This document shows, in pieces, positions 44,647 to 52,845 of a stretch of 64,000 nt of DNA; the first letter of the stretch is position 1; each line of letters starts with the position of its first letter. The stretch covers positions 372,001 to 436,000 of the forward strand of contig FODP01000001.1 of NCBI GenBank assembly GCA_900110395.1. The letters are read 5' to 3'. This DNA comes from Rhodospirillales bacterium URHD0017. Lineage in GTDB: Bacteria > Pseudomonadota > Alphaproteobacteria > Reyranellales > Reyranellaceae. The translations under genes were made by a program, and so were the position numbers. The notes beneath the pieces are model-generated. The model was given only the letters and a program-made list of their open reading frames with translations, was not told where the DNA came from and searched no databases.

Positions 44647-46116
44647 ATGACCGACTGCGACCTGATCGTCCGCAACGCCAAGATCGTCACCGCCGAACGT
44701 CAGAGTGAGGGCGACATCGCCGTCAAGGACGGCAAGGTTGCAGCCCTCGGTGCCGACGTGAAGGGCACGGCGACGCGCGAGATCGATGCGGCGGGCAAGT
44801 TCGTGCTGCCGGGCGGCATCGACAGCCACTGCCATATCGAGCAGCGCTCGGGCTTTGGCATCATGTGCGCCGACGATTTCTACAGCGGCACAGTCTCGGC
44901 GGCGTTCGGCGGGACCACGACGGTGATCCCGTTCGCCGCCCAGCATCGCGGCATGTCGCTGCGCCAGGTGGTGAAGGACTATCACGAAGCGGCGACACCC
45001 AAGGCGGTGATCGACTACGCCTTCCATCTCATCGTCACCGATCCCACCAAGCAGGTCCTGGGGCAGGAGCTGCCGGCGCTGATCAGGGACGGTTATACGT
45101 CGTTCAAGATCTACATGACCTACGATGCCATGAAGGTCAGCGACTATCAGATCCTCGACATCCTTGCCCTGGCTCGGCGCGACGGTGCGCTGGTCATGGT
45201 GCATGCCGAGAACCACGACATGATCCAGTGGCTGGCCCATCACCTGGTCGAGCAGGGCCATGTCGCGCCCAAGTTCCACGCCATCGCCCATGCCCGCGTC
45301 GCCGAGGCCGAGGCGACCAACCGCGCGATCTCGCTGGCGCGGCTGGTCGACGCACCGCTGCTGCTGGTGCACATGTCGGAGATCGAGGCCATCGAGACGC
45401 TGCGCCAGGCGCAGAAGAAGGGCTTGAAGATCTTTGGCGAGACCTGTCCGCAATACATCGCCCTCACCGCCGACGACATGGACAAGCCCGGCGTCGAGGG
45501 CGCCATGTGGTGCTGCAGCCCGCCGCCGCGCGATTCGGAAGCGCAGGAGGCGGTGTGGGCCGCGCTGAAGGACGGCACCTTCCAGACTTTCTCGTCGGAC
45601 CATGCGCCCTACCAGTTCAACGAGAAGGGCAAGATCCCCAAGGGCGACAAAACCACCTTCAAGGAGATGGCTAATGGCGTGCCGGGTCTGGAAATCCGCC
45701 TGCCAATCCTGTTCTCCGAGGGCGTCCAGAAGGGCCGCATCACCCTGCAGCAGTTCGTGGCGCTGACCTCGGCCAACCACGCCAAGCTCTATGGCCTCTA
45801 TCCGAAGAAAGGCACGATCGCCGTCGGCTCCGATGCCGACTTCGCGATCTGGGACGCCGACAAGGACGTCACCATCCGCTGGCAGGACCTGCACGACAAT
45901 GTCGGCTACAGCCCCTACGAGGGCCGTCAGATCAAGGGTTGGCCGATCACCGTGGTGAGCCGCGGCCGCGTCGTGGTAGAAAACGGCAAGCTTAATGCGG
46001 CGCGAGGCTCGGGCCAGTTCCTGCCCTGCGCCTCGCCGGATTCCGCCAAGCCGCAGGGCCAGACCGCGCCCGAGTTGCAGGCGATGTCACGCTTCGGCGC
46101 CAAGCCGCTGTTCTGA
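44647..46116 (+). CDS. hydA: Dihydropyrimidinase/D-hydantoinase
   Basis: 489 residues. The binuclear metal site is GGIDSHCHIEQ (about residues 57-67), the carbamylated lysine is in SFKIYMTYDAM (about Lys153), and further ligands are in MVHAENHDM and LLLVHMSE. SSDHAPYQF gives the catalytic Asp. It opens hydantoin or dihydropyrimidine rings to N-carbamoyl amino acids. The AGGAG site lies only a few bases before the ATG. Its substrate is shared by the downstream carbamoylase (46656) and the racemase (49594), which supports the hydantoinase reading. Confidence 0.93.
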   Translation: MTDCDLIVRNAKIVTAERQSEGDIAVKDGKVAALGADVKGTATREIDAAGKFVLPGGIDSHCHIEQRSGFGIMCADDFYSGTVSAAFGGTTTVIPFAAQHRGMSLRQVVKDYHEAATPKAVIDYAFHLIVTDPTKQVLGQELPALIRDGYTSFKIYMTYDAMKVSDYQILDILALARRDGALVMVHAENHDMIQWLAHHLVEQGHVAPKFHAIAHARVAEAEATNRAISLARLVDAPLLLVHMSEIEAIETLRQAQKKGLKIFGETCPQYIALTADDMDKPGVEGAMWCCSPPPRDSEAQEAVWAALKDGTFQTFSSDHAPYQFNEKGKIPKGDKTTFKEMANGVPGLEIRLPILFSEGVQKGRITLQQFVALTSANHAKLYGLYPKKGTIAVGSDADFAIWDADKDVTIRWQDLHDNVGYSPYEGRQIKGWPITVVSRGRVVVENGKLNAARGSGQFLPCASPDSAKPQGQTAPELQAMSRFGAKPLF

Positions 46117-46613
46117 TGATCGGTGTCGACTTTGTACGGCGCATGGCCCGCTACAATCGTTGGCAGAACGAGAATCTTTATGGCGCCGCCGACGGGCTCA
46201 GTGACGAGGAGTGTCATCGCGAGCGTGGCGCCTTCTTCGGCTCGATTCACCGGACGATGTACCATCTCCTCTGGGCCGATCAGACGTGGATGAGCCGCTT
46301 TCGCAGCACGCCGCCGCCCGCGCCCTTCGCGGACCTGGTGGGCCTGCATGGCGAATGGGTCGCGTTGAAGGACGCGCGGCGGGATTTCGACGGCGAAATC
46401 ATCGGCTGGGCTGACGGTCTTGCTTCGGAGTGGTTGGCCGGCACGCACACTCACGTCTCGCCGAGCATGGGCCGGGAGGTGACGACGCCTCGCCGGTTGC
46501 TGGTGTCGCACTTCTTCAATCACCAGACCCATCATCGCGGCCAGATTCATTGCCTTTTGACCCAGGCGGGTAGAAAACCGGCAGATACGGACCTGCCGAT
46601 GATGCCCGGCTGA
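46116..46613 (+). CDS. DinB-family metal-binding protein
   Basis: 165 residues, four-helix DinB bundle. Metal ligands are His in IHRTMYHLLWAD (about residue 50) and the C-terminal pair in NHQTHHRGQIH (about 136-146). DinB proteins are thiol-dependent hydrolases or transferases, mostly uncharacterised in proteobacteria. Its ATG overlaps the hydantoinase stop by one base, so it is translated from the same mRNA and may act on a ring-opening product or protect from one. Confidence 0.88.
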   Translation: MIGVDFVRRMARYNRWQNENLYGAADGLSDEECHRERGAFFGSIHRTMYHLLWADQTWMSRFRSTPPPAPFADLVGLHGEWVALKDARRDFDGEIIGWADGLASEWLAGTHTHVSPSMGREVTTPRRLLVSHFFNHQTHHRGQIHCLLTQAGRKPADTDLPMMPG

Positions 46614-46655
46614 CAGCATGAAGTTTGCTATGCTCGACCGAACCGCAAGGAGCCC

Positions 46656-47612
46656 GTGATCGTGTCCCGTCGCCTGAAAGTCTCTGCCGCACAGCTTGGA
46701 CCCATCAACCGCGCCGACAGCCGCAAGAGCGTCGTCAACCGGTTGGTCGAGATGCTCAAGGAAGCCGATTCGCGCGGCTCGAAGTTCGTGGTGTTCCCCG
46801 AGCTTGCGCTCACCACGTTCTTTCCGCGCTGGTGGATGGAGGACCAGGCCGAGATCGACAAGTACTTCGAGGCACAGATGCCGAGCCCTGAGACGCTGCC
46901 GCTGTTCGAGCTGGCGCGCTCAAAGGGCATCGGGTTCTACCTGGGCTATGCCGAGCTGACGGAGGAGGAGGGCAAGACCCACCGGTTCAACACGTCGATC
47001 CTGGTCGGGCCGGACGGCCGCACCGTCGGCAAGTACCGCAAGGTCCATCTGCCGGGTCACGCCGAGCATCGGCCGGCGGCGCCCTACCAGCATCTCGAGA
47101 AGAAATACTTCGAGGTTGGCGATCTCGGCTTCAACGTCTGGAAGATGTTCAAGGACGACATCATCGTCGGCCAATGCATCTGCAACGACCGGCGCTGGCC
47201 CGAGACGTTCCGCGTCATGGGGCTCAAGGGCGCCGAGATGGTGGTGCTGGGCTACAACACGCCGACCGACAACGTCTATGCGCCCAAGGAGCCGCCTTAC
47301 CTGCGCGTGTTCCACCACAATCTCTCGATCCAGGCCGCGGCCTATCAGAACGGCATCTGGGTCGTGGCCACCGCCAAGGCAGGCAAGGAAGACGGCTTCT
47401 GGCTGCACGGCGGCACGGCCATCGTGGCGCCGACCGGCGAGATCGTCGCCAAGTCGAACACCGAGGAGGACGAGGTCGTCTCCTACGACTGCGACATGGA
47501 GCTCGGCGAATACATCCGCAACACGACCTTCAATTTCGCCAAGCATCGCCGGCCCGAACACTACAAGCTGATCGTCGAGCGCACCGGCGTTAAGGTCGAG
47601 CCGAGCAACTAG
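46656..47612 (+). CDS. N-carbamoyl-D-amino-acid hydrolase (nitrilase superfamily)
   Basis: 318 residues. The Glu-Lys-Cys triad is visible: FPELALTTFFP (Glu about 47), KYRKVHLPGH (Lys about 127) and GQCICNDRRWPE (Cys about 172). The last motif, with the following GLKGAEMVVLGYNTP, is typical of D-carbamoylases. It hydrolyses N-carbamoyl amino acids to amino acid, CO2 and ammonia, completing the hydantoin route. The start is GTG at 46656 or 46662 after AAGGAG. A palindromic element begins in its stop codon. Confidence 0.92.
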   Translation: MIVSRRLKVSAAQLGPINRADSRKSVVNRLVEMLKEADSRGSKFVVFPELALTTFFPRWWMEDQAEIDKYFEAQMPSPETLPLFELARSKGIGFYLGYAELTEEEGKTHRFNTSILVGPDGRTVGKYRKVHLPGHAEHRPAAPYQHLEKKYFEVGDLGFNVWKMFKDDIIVGQCICNDRRWPETFRVMGLKGAEMVVLGYNTPTDNVYAPKEPPYLRVFHHNLSIQAAAYQNGIWVVATAKAGKEDGFWLHGGTAIVAPTGEIVAKSNTEEDEVVSYDCDMELGEYIRNTTFNFAKHRRPEHYKLIVERTGVKVEPSN

Positions 47613-47688
47613 CTGGGGGCGCGCGACTCCAGTCGCGCGTTTTCGGTGCAAACAGGAATGATCGCGCCACTGGAGTGGCGCCCCCAGC
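47612..47688. repeat. Palindromic intergenic element, family C copy 1
   Basis: 77 bp bounded by GCTGGGGGCGC and its inverse GCGCCCCCAGC. Each end also holds its own hairpin: GCGCGACT/AGTCGCGC at the left and GCGCCACT/AGTGGCGC at the right. The second copy lies at 52084-52163. The element starts at the last base of the carbamoylase stop codon and ends 12 nt before the flavin reductase start. Confidence 0.88.
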
Positions 47689-47700
47689 GAAGAGGAACCA

Positions 47701-48330
47701 ATGCAATACGCCGTCTCCGACGTGAGCGATCACGAACGTTACAAGCTGCTGATCTCGTTCGTGCTGCCGCGGCCGATCGCCTGGGTGACGACGATCGGGG
47801 CGACGGGGACGGTCAATGCCGCGCCGTTCAGCTTCTTCAACGTCTTCGCTGAAGATCCGCCGCTCGTGATGTTCGCCATCAACAAGCGGCCGGACGGACG
47901 CCTCAAGGACACCTGGAACAACATCGAGCGCACCGGCCAGTTCGTCGTCAACCTGACCGACGAGCCGATGGCGCGCGCCATGCACGATTCGAGCGGCGAC
48001 TTCCCGCCCGACATCGGCGAGCCGGACTATCTCGGCTTGGGGTTAGCGCCCTCGGTCGACATCAAGCCGCCGCGTCTTGCCGACGCGCCGTGGGCGCTGG
48101 AGTGCAAGACCTGGCAGGTGATCAACGTCAAGGATGACCGCCAGCTCATCATCGGCGAGGGCCTGCGCTTCCACATCCGCGATGAGCTGTGGGATCCCAA
48201 GGCCATGCGCGTGTACATGGACAAGTACCATCCGATCGGCCGCATGTTCGCCGACCGCTACTGCCGCACAGACGATCGCGTCATCTTTCCGGCAGCCGAA
48301 GGACCAAAGAAGGCCAACGCTGCAGATTGA
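47701..48330 (+). CDS. Flavin reductase-like protein (DIM6/NTAB family)
   Basis: 209 residues. The FMN-binding split-barrel pattern is RPIAWVTTIGATGTVNAAPFSFF and then NIERTGQFVVNLTDE (both partial). Members supply reduced flavin to two-component monooxygenases or bind FMN. AGAGGAACC precedes the ATG, just downstream of a palindromic element. It may form the end of the hydantoin operon or, with the upstream element breaking the message, an independent gene. Substrate and partner monooxygenase are unknown. Confidence 0.88.
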   Translation: MQYAVSDVSDHERYKLLISFVLPRPIAWVTTIGATGTVNAAPFSFFNVFAEDPPLVMFAINKRPDGRLKDTWNNIERTGQFVVNLTDEPMARAMHDSSGDFPPDIGEPDYLGLGLAPSVDIKPPRLADAPWALECKTWQVINVKDDRQLIIGEGLRFHIRDELWDPKAMRVYMDKYHPIGRMFADRYCRTDDRVIFPAAEGPKKANAAD

Positions 48331-48390
48331 TCACTGCCGCTGGCGCGAGCGGACGGTGTAAGCTCGGCGGCCGCAAACCGCCTCCGAGCA

Positions 48391-49161
48391 ATGACCCCGC
48401 GTTCCCTGGACGGTTGGCCACGTTGGATGGCCTCGCTGCTGATGGGCCTGCTGTTGATCCTGGCCCTGCTGATCGTCTCGTGGTTCCTGCGCGCCTGCGC
48501 TCCGGTCGGGCCGTCGACAAACCTGTCGATGCTCGAGACGCCGGCGCCTCCGGCGCCGGAGGCGCCGCCTGATCCCACGCCCATCCTGAAGGCTTCGCTC
48601 GACAGCAGCGAGGCCGACGGCAAGAAGCTGTCGGCCGAACTCGCGGCTCTCGAGGCTGATATCAAGAAGAAGGTGGACCAATGCGTGCGCGTCGAGCCAC
48701 CGAAGCCGGTCGAACCGCCAAAGCCGCCGCCGGTCGCCAAGGCGCCACCACCGCCAGCACCGCCGCCGCTGCCGGCTGACCGGTGGGCGCAGAAGGACCT
48801 CGGCATGCTGCAGGGCTGCTGGCGGCTCGGGCATGACACGCGTGGCAGCATCGGTGTCGGTGGCCGATCGGAACTGTGCGCCGTCAAGGCGGGCCGCATC
48901 TGCTTCGGCGCCAACGGCGGCGGCGAGCGGCGTTCGACCGCCGTGTGCCCAGCCACCGGCACCATCACCTGCGCCGCACCGATCACCGCCCGCTTCGGCA
49001 ACGACAACACGCTCGGCACGTCACAGCCCGCGGTGCAATGCAATCCGGGGCAGGCGAACTGGACCGGTCCGCCCAACAGCCTGACCTGCCGACGAGTCAG
49101 CGACACGTTGGCGCTCTGCCGCGACCGGCTGAACTTCGAGTACGAGTTCCGGCGCGAATAG
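48391..49161 (+). CDS. Proline-rich membrane-anchored protein of unknown function
   Basis: 256 residues. One membrane segment (WMASLLMGLLLILALLIVSW, about residues 12-31) is followed by a short acidic coil and a long Pro/Lys/Val stretch (PPKPVEPPKPPPVAKAPPPP, about 104-123), which could span the cell wall as in TonB-like linkers. A compact C-terminal domain of about 125 residues carries six or more cysteines (for example GCWRLGHDT, GRICFGANGG, TCRRVSD), suggesting disulfides in the periplasm. I recognise no family. It may be related to SrfA-type proteins, but that is a guess. Confidence 0.7.
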   Translation: MTPRSLDGWPRWMASLLMGLLLILALLIVSWFLRACAPVGPSTNLSMLETPAPPAPEAPPDPTPILKASLDSSEADGKKLSAELAALEADIKKKVDQCVRVEPPKPVEPPKPPPVAKAPPPPAPPPLPADRWAQKDLGMLQGCWRLGHDTRGSIGVGGRSELCAVKAGRICFGANGGGERRSTAVCPATGTITCAAPITARFGNDNTLGTSQPAVQCNPGQANWTGPPNSLTCRRVSDTLALCRDRLNFEYEFRRE

Positions 49162-49163
49162 TT

Positions 49164-49610
49164 TTAGCGGTTGGCACCGAGCTCGTCGTCGGAACCGATG
49201 ATGCCGAGCTGTGGCAGGAAATCGAAGCGGTCGGCGACGCCCCAGCTTTCGACCAGACGGCCATCGGCAATGCGCCAGATGAAGAAGGCACGCATGCTCG
49301 CCTGACGATGGGTGGCGCCGCCGCGGCGGTAGGCGCCGGTGTTGGTGCCGCTGAGGCGCAGGAACGCCGCGACGCGGTCGTCTTCGGCGATCAGGTCGAG
49401 CACCTCGACGTCGAGATCGGGGAAGGCGCGACGGATCATCTCGACGCTACCGCGCACCGAGCTGGGCGCGTCGAGGATGAGCGTGTTATGCATCACGGCG
49501 TCGGGAGCGACGAGCTCATCGACCAGATCGAGATTGCCGCGGCCCAGCCCTTCCTCGAAGAACCGCCGCACCAGCGCCTTGTTGGCCGTCAGGTCAGGTC
49601 GACCAGCCAA
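49164..49610 (-). CDS. SnoaL/NTF2-like (ester cyclase-type) protein
   Basis: 148 residues. The fold pattern is NKALVRRFFEEGLGRGNLDLVDELVAPDAVMHN at the start (partial motif) and FFIWRIADGRLVESWGVADRFDFLPQLG at the end, both standard for polyketide-cyclase/SnoaL-like domains. The start is uncertain; a TTG at 49610 overlaps the racemase stop by 17 nt, and earlier codons would run deep into that gene. It is read with the hydantoin racemase. No catalytic residue can be identified with confidence. Confidence 0.72.
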   Translation of the reverse strand: MAGRPDLTANKALVRRFFEEGLGRGNLDLVDELVAPDAVMHNTLILDAPSSVRGSVEMIRRAFPDLDVEVLDLIAEDDRVAAFLRLSGTNTGAYRRGGATHRQASMRAFFIWRIADGRLVESWGVADRFDFLPQLGIIGSDDELGANR

Positions 49611-50265
49611 GGCGCGACCGGCCGATCGCCATCGATACCGCGGCCTGGCTGGGCTCGACCACGGGCAGGCCGACATGGCGCTGCAGGCGGTCGCGGTAGC
49701 GCGCCATGCCGGCGCAGCCCATCACCAGCACGTCGGCGCCGTCCTCGTCGCGCAGTTCGGCCGCGACTTCGGCCATGCGCGCGAAGGTGCGCGCCTCGTC
49801 GGTAAGCTGGGTGACACCGAGTCCGATGGCACGATCGCCCGCCATGCGGTCGTTCAGTCCCATCTGGCCGACATAGCGCAGATGGCGTGGAATCGATTTC
49901 CGCAGGATGGAGATGACGCCGAAACGCTGGCCGAGCGTCAGCGCCGTCAGGATTCCGCACTCCGCAATGCCGAGCACCGGTTTGGTCGTGATCTCGCGCG
50001 CGGCGTGCAGGCCGGGATCGGAATAGCAGGCGATGACAAAGGCCGAGCAGTCGTTGTCGCGCTTGCGCACCATGTCGCCGATCGGCGCCACGACCTGCTC
50101 GACATGGGCCTGATTCTCGATGCCGGGCGGGCCTTCCTTGAGCGTCACGCATTCGATGGCGGGGCCGCCCTTCATGCGCAGCGGCTCCATCGCGGCATCG
50201 ATGCCCTGGGTCACGGCCTCGGTGGAATTGGGATTGATGACGAGGATGCGATCGGCGTCGGACAT
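49594..50265 (-). CDS. Aspartate/glutamate racemase family, hydantoin racemase-like
   Basis: 223 residues. It opens ILVINPNSTEAVT, typical of hydantoin racemases. The two catalytic cysteines are in VIACYSDPGLH (about Cys80) and VMGCAGMARY (about Cys184). Hydantoin racemase converts L- and D-5-substituted hydantoins so that a stereospecific hydantoinase can use both. Hydantoinase and carbamoylase lie 3.5 kb and 2 kb away on the other strand. It is divergent from the ABC transporter receptor gene, with 85 nt between starts. Confidence 0.9.
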   Translation of the reverse strand: MSDADRILVINPNSTEAVTQGIDAAMEPLRMKGGPAIECVTLKEGPPGIENQAHVEQVVAPIGDMVRKRDNDCSAFVIACYSDPGLHAAREITTKPVLGIAECGILTALTLGQRFGVISILRKSIPRHLRYVGQMGLNDRMAGDRAIGLGVTQLTDEARTFARMAEVAAELRDEDGADVLVMGCAGMARYRDRLQRHVGLPVVEPSQAAVSMAIGRSRLGWST

Positions 50266-50350
50266 GGCCGCACCATGGCCCTTAAATTGCTATTCAACAA
50301 TGCCTGATCTAACGTTGCCGCCTGGGGATTTCTTCAAGGGAGACTATGAA

Positions 50351-51199
50351 ATGATGACACGGCGCCTGGCTGCGATCGCGGTCGCGGCCCTTCTCTGCGC
50401 GGGTCCCGTCGCAGCCCAGGAAAAGCAGCCGCCGCTGCGCACCGGCGTCGACGGCACCTTCGCGCCGCACGCCATGCCCAAGCTGGGCGGCGGCACCGAA
50501 GGTTTCCAGATCGACGTCTTCACCGAGGCCGCCAAGCGCATGAAGCGCGACATCACCATCGATTCGGTGAGCTTCTCGACGCTCATCCCCGGCATGCAGG
50601 CCGGCCGCTACGACTTCATCGCCGCGCCGACCACGGTGACCAAGGAGCGGGCGGAGAACATGCTGTTCACGGCGGGCTATCTGTGGACCGCCTACCAGTT
50701 CGGCATCAAGAAGGGCACGCCGCCGATCAAGGGCTGGGAGGACCTCAAGGGCAAGGCCTTGTCGGTCAACAAGGGCACGCCCTACGAGACGCTCGCCAAG
50801 CAGATGGCCGAGAAGCACGGCTTCACGGTGCAGGTCTACGACACCCAGCCGGACGCCACGCAGGCCGTGCTGTCGGGCCGCGCCTACGCCACGCTCGGCG
50901 GCAACACGACGATCGTCTACGCGGCGACCAAGAACCCGCAGTTCATCGCCGACCTCGAGCTCAAGGACACGCGCGCCCACTGGGCGGCGCCGGTGCCCAA
51001 GGACAAGCCCAAGCTTCGTGCCGAGCTGCAGGACGCGCTCGATTGCATGAAGAAGGACGGCACCATGGCCAAGCTCTACGAGAAGTGGTTCAACAAGAAG
51101 CCCGACGCGGACGATCTCGCCGTGGTGATCACGCCGGGCTACGGCGTGCCGGGCATGCCGGGCTACGATCCGACACCGCACGAGCTAAAGTGTGGTTGA
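50351..51199 (+). CDS. Amino-acid ABC transporter substrate-binding protein (SBP_bac_3)
   Basis: 282 residues. A signal peptide (MMTRRLAAIAVAALLCAGPVAAQ, cleavage about residue 23) precedes the family 3 fold: GFQIDVFTEAAKRM, FIAAPTTVTKERAENMLFT and the C-terminal ALDCMKKDGTMAKLYEKWF. These bind polar amino acids or opines in the periplasm. GGGAG precedes the ATG. The ATPase and two permeases follow but are separated from it by palindromic elements. Given the neighbours, a carbamoyl amino acid or hydantoin derivative is a possible ligand. Confidence 0.93.
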   Translation: MMTRRLAAIAVAALLCAGPVAAQEKQPPLRTGVDGTFAPHAMPKLGGGTEGFQIDVFTEAAKRMKRDITIDSVSFSTLIPGMQAGRYDFIAAPTTVTKERAENMLFTAGYLWTAYQFGIKKGTPPIKGWEDLKGKALSVNKGTPYETLAKQMAEKHGFTVQVYDTQPDATQAVLSGRAYATLGGNTTIVYAATKNPQFIADLELKDTRAHWAAPVPKDKPKLRAELQDALDCMKKDGTMAKLYEKWFNKKPDADDLAVVITPGYGVPGMPGYDPTPHELKCG

Positions 51200-51207
51200 C
51201 GGCCGCG

Positions 51208-51316
51208 CCGTCATCCCGAGCGAGCGAAGCGAAGTCGAGGGACCTCTTCTTGTCGTCGCATCGTCAAGAGGAGGCCCCTCCACTCCGGCCCTTCGGGCCT
51301 CCCGTCGGGGTGACGG
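51208..51316. repeat. Inverted-repeat intergenic element, family D
   Basis: CCGTCATCCCGA (51208-51219) at the left and TCGGGGTGACGG (51305-51316) at the right are inverted with one mismatch. Inner palindromic segments occur, such as CTCTTCTTG/CAAGAGGAG-like and GGCCC/GGGCC pairs. The 109-bp block sits between the receptor and ATPase genes of one ABC transporter. Confidence 0.7.
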
Positions 51317-51320
51317 CTAG

Positions 51321-52061
51321 ATGTCAAAACCCATCGTTGAAGCCCGCGAAATCCACAAGCATTTCGGCCATCTCCATGTCCTGAAGGGGGTCGATCTGGA
51401 AGTGGCCGAGCGCGAGCTGGTGTTCGTGATCGGCCCGTCGGGCTCGGGCAAGTCGACCCTGCTGCGCTGCCTCAACCGGCTGGAGGAACCGTCCTCCGGC
51501 TCGGTCGTGGTCGACGGCATCGACATGCTCGATCCCAGGACCGACATCAACCATGCCCGCCAGCGCATCGGCATGGTGTTCCAGTCGTTCAACCTCTATC
51601 CGCACATGACGGCGCTGGGCAACGTGACGCTGGCGCTGCGCAAGGTGGCGGGCAAGTCGCGCGCCGAGGCCGATGCGCTGGGCCTGGCCGCGCTGCAGCG
51701 CGTCGGCCTGGCCGACCGCGCCGGCCATACGCCGGGCCAGCTCTCGGGCGGCCAGCAGCAGCGCGTCGCCATCGCCCGGGCGATCGCGCTCGAGCCACGG
51801 GTGATGCTGTTCGACGAGCCGACCTCGGCGCTCGATCCCGAGCTGGTCGGCTCGGTGCTCGAAGTCATGCGCGACCTGCGCCAGAGCGGCATGACCATGA
51901 TCGTGGTCAGCCACGAAATGGGCTTCGCCCGCAACGCCGCCGACCGCGTGATGTTCATGGACGACGGCCTGATCGTCGAGCAGGGGCCGCCGGCGGCGAT
52001 CTTCGAGAACCCGACCCAGGAGCGCACGCGCGCCTTCATCGGGCAGATCCAGAGACATTGA
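51321..52061 (+). CDS. Amino-acid ABC transporter ATP-binding protein
   Basis: 246 residues with all ABC motifs: Walker A GPSGSGKST (about 39-47), Q-loop VFQSFNLYPHMTAL, signature LSGGQQQRVAIARA and Walker B RVMLFDEPTSALDPE, then H-loop VVSHEMGF. It is of the HisP/GlnQ class and powers polar amino-acid import with the two permeases downstream. Its ATG is only a few bases after the family D repeat, and no strong ribosome site is visible. Confidence 0.96.
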   Translation: MSKPIVEAREIHKHFGHLHVLKGVDLEVAERELVFVIGPSGSGKSTLLRCLNRLEEPSSGSVVVDGIDMLDPRTDINHARQRIGMVFQSFNLYPHMTALGNVTLALRKVAGKSRAEADALGLAALQRVGLADRAGHTPGQLSGGQQQRVAIARAIALEPRVMLFDEPTSALDPELVGSVLEVMRDLRQSGMTMIVVSHEMGFARNAADRVMFMDDGLIVEQGPPAAIFENPTQERTRAFIGQIQRH

Positions 52062-52083
52062 TGAACGGGATTACGTCCTCTTC

Positions 52084-52163
52084 GCTGGGGGCGCGCCACT
52101 CCAGTGGCGCGATCTTCGTTGGCCCAACCGAAAGACGCGCCACTGGAGTGGCGCGCCCCCAGC
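52084..52163. repeat. Palindromic intergenic element, family C copy 2
   Basis: 80 bp with perfect 28-bp terminal inverted repeats (52084-52111 and 52136-52163) beginning GCTGGGGGCGCGCCACTCC. Each arm can also fold on itself (GCGCCACT/AGTGGCGC). A 24-nt centre separates them. It ends one base before the ATG of the permease gene at 52165, replacing any normal ribosome-site region. The other copy is at 47612-47688. Confidence 0.92.
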
Positions 52164-52164
52164 C

Positions 52165-52845
52165 ATGAGCACCTGGGATCGGTTCGTCGAAACCTTCTTC
52201 AACGCGAAGGTGATGGTGAAGTACCTGCCGGACATCCTGTCCGGCATGGTCGTCACGATCGAGCTTGCCGTACTGATCGTGCTGAGCGGCCTTTTGGCCG
52301 GGCTGGTGCTGGCGCTGCTGCGGGCGCTGGCGATCCGGCCGCTCAACTGGCTGATCATCTTCGTGGTCGACCTGTTTCGCTCGCTGCCGCCCCTGGTCAT
52401 CATCGTGCTGATCTACTTTGGCCTGCCGGCGGCCGGCGTCTCGCCCTCGGGGTTCGTGTCGACCTGGCTGTCGCTCGCCTTCGTGCTGATGGCCTTCTCC
52501 GAAGAGATCTTCTGGGCCGGCATCACCTCCATCCCGAAAGGGCAGTGGGAGGCCTCGCGCTCGACCGGCCTGTCGTTCGGCCAGACCCTGATCAACGTCG
52601 TGTTGCCACAGGCCTTGCGGCTCACCATTCCGCCGCTCACCAACCGCACCATCGCCATCACCAAGGGCACCGCGCTCGGCACCGTCGTGGCCGTCACCGA
52701 GATCCTCGGACAGGCGAGCTCGGCGGTGTCCAACTCCTACAATCCCTCTCCGCTGATGATGGGCGCGGCGGCCTACCTCGTGCTGTTCCTGCCGGTCGTC
52801 GTTGCCGCGCGCTGGGTCGAGACCAAGTTCGCGTGGAAGCGATGA
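52165..52845 (+). CDS. Amino-acid ABC transporter permease (first)
   Basis: 226 residues, five or so membrane segments, of the HisM/GlnP type. FVVDLFRSLPPLVIIVLIYFGLP and the EAA-like loop GITSIPKGQWEASRSTGLSFGQTLINVVLPQALR (both partial) mark it as an importer permease touching the ATPase. No Shine-Dalgarno is seen because a palindromic element lies directly before the ATG. It overlaps the second permease by ATGA. Confidence 0.94.
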   Translation: MSTWDRFVETFFNAKVMVKYLPDILSGMVVTIELAVLIVLSGLLAGLVLALLRALAIRPLNWLIIFVVDLFRSLPPLVIIVLIYFGLPAAGVSPSGFVSTWLSLAFVLMAFSEEIFWAGITSIPKGQWEASRSTGLSFGQTLINVVLPQALRLTIPPLTNRTIAITKGTALGTVVAVTEILGQASSAVSNSYNPSPLMMGAAAYLVLFLPVVVAARWVETKFAWKR

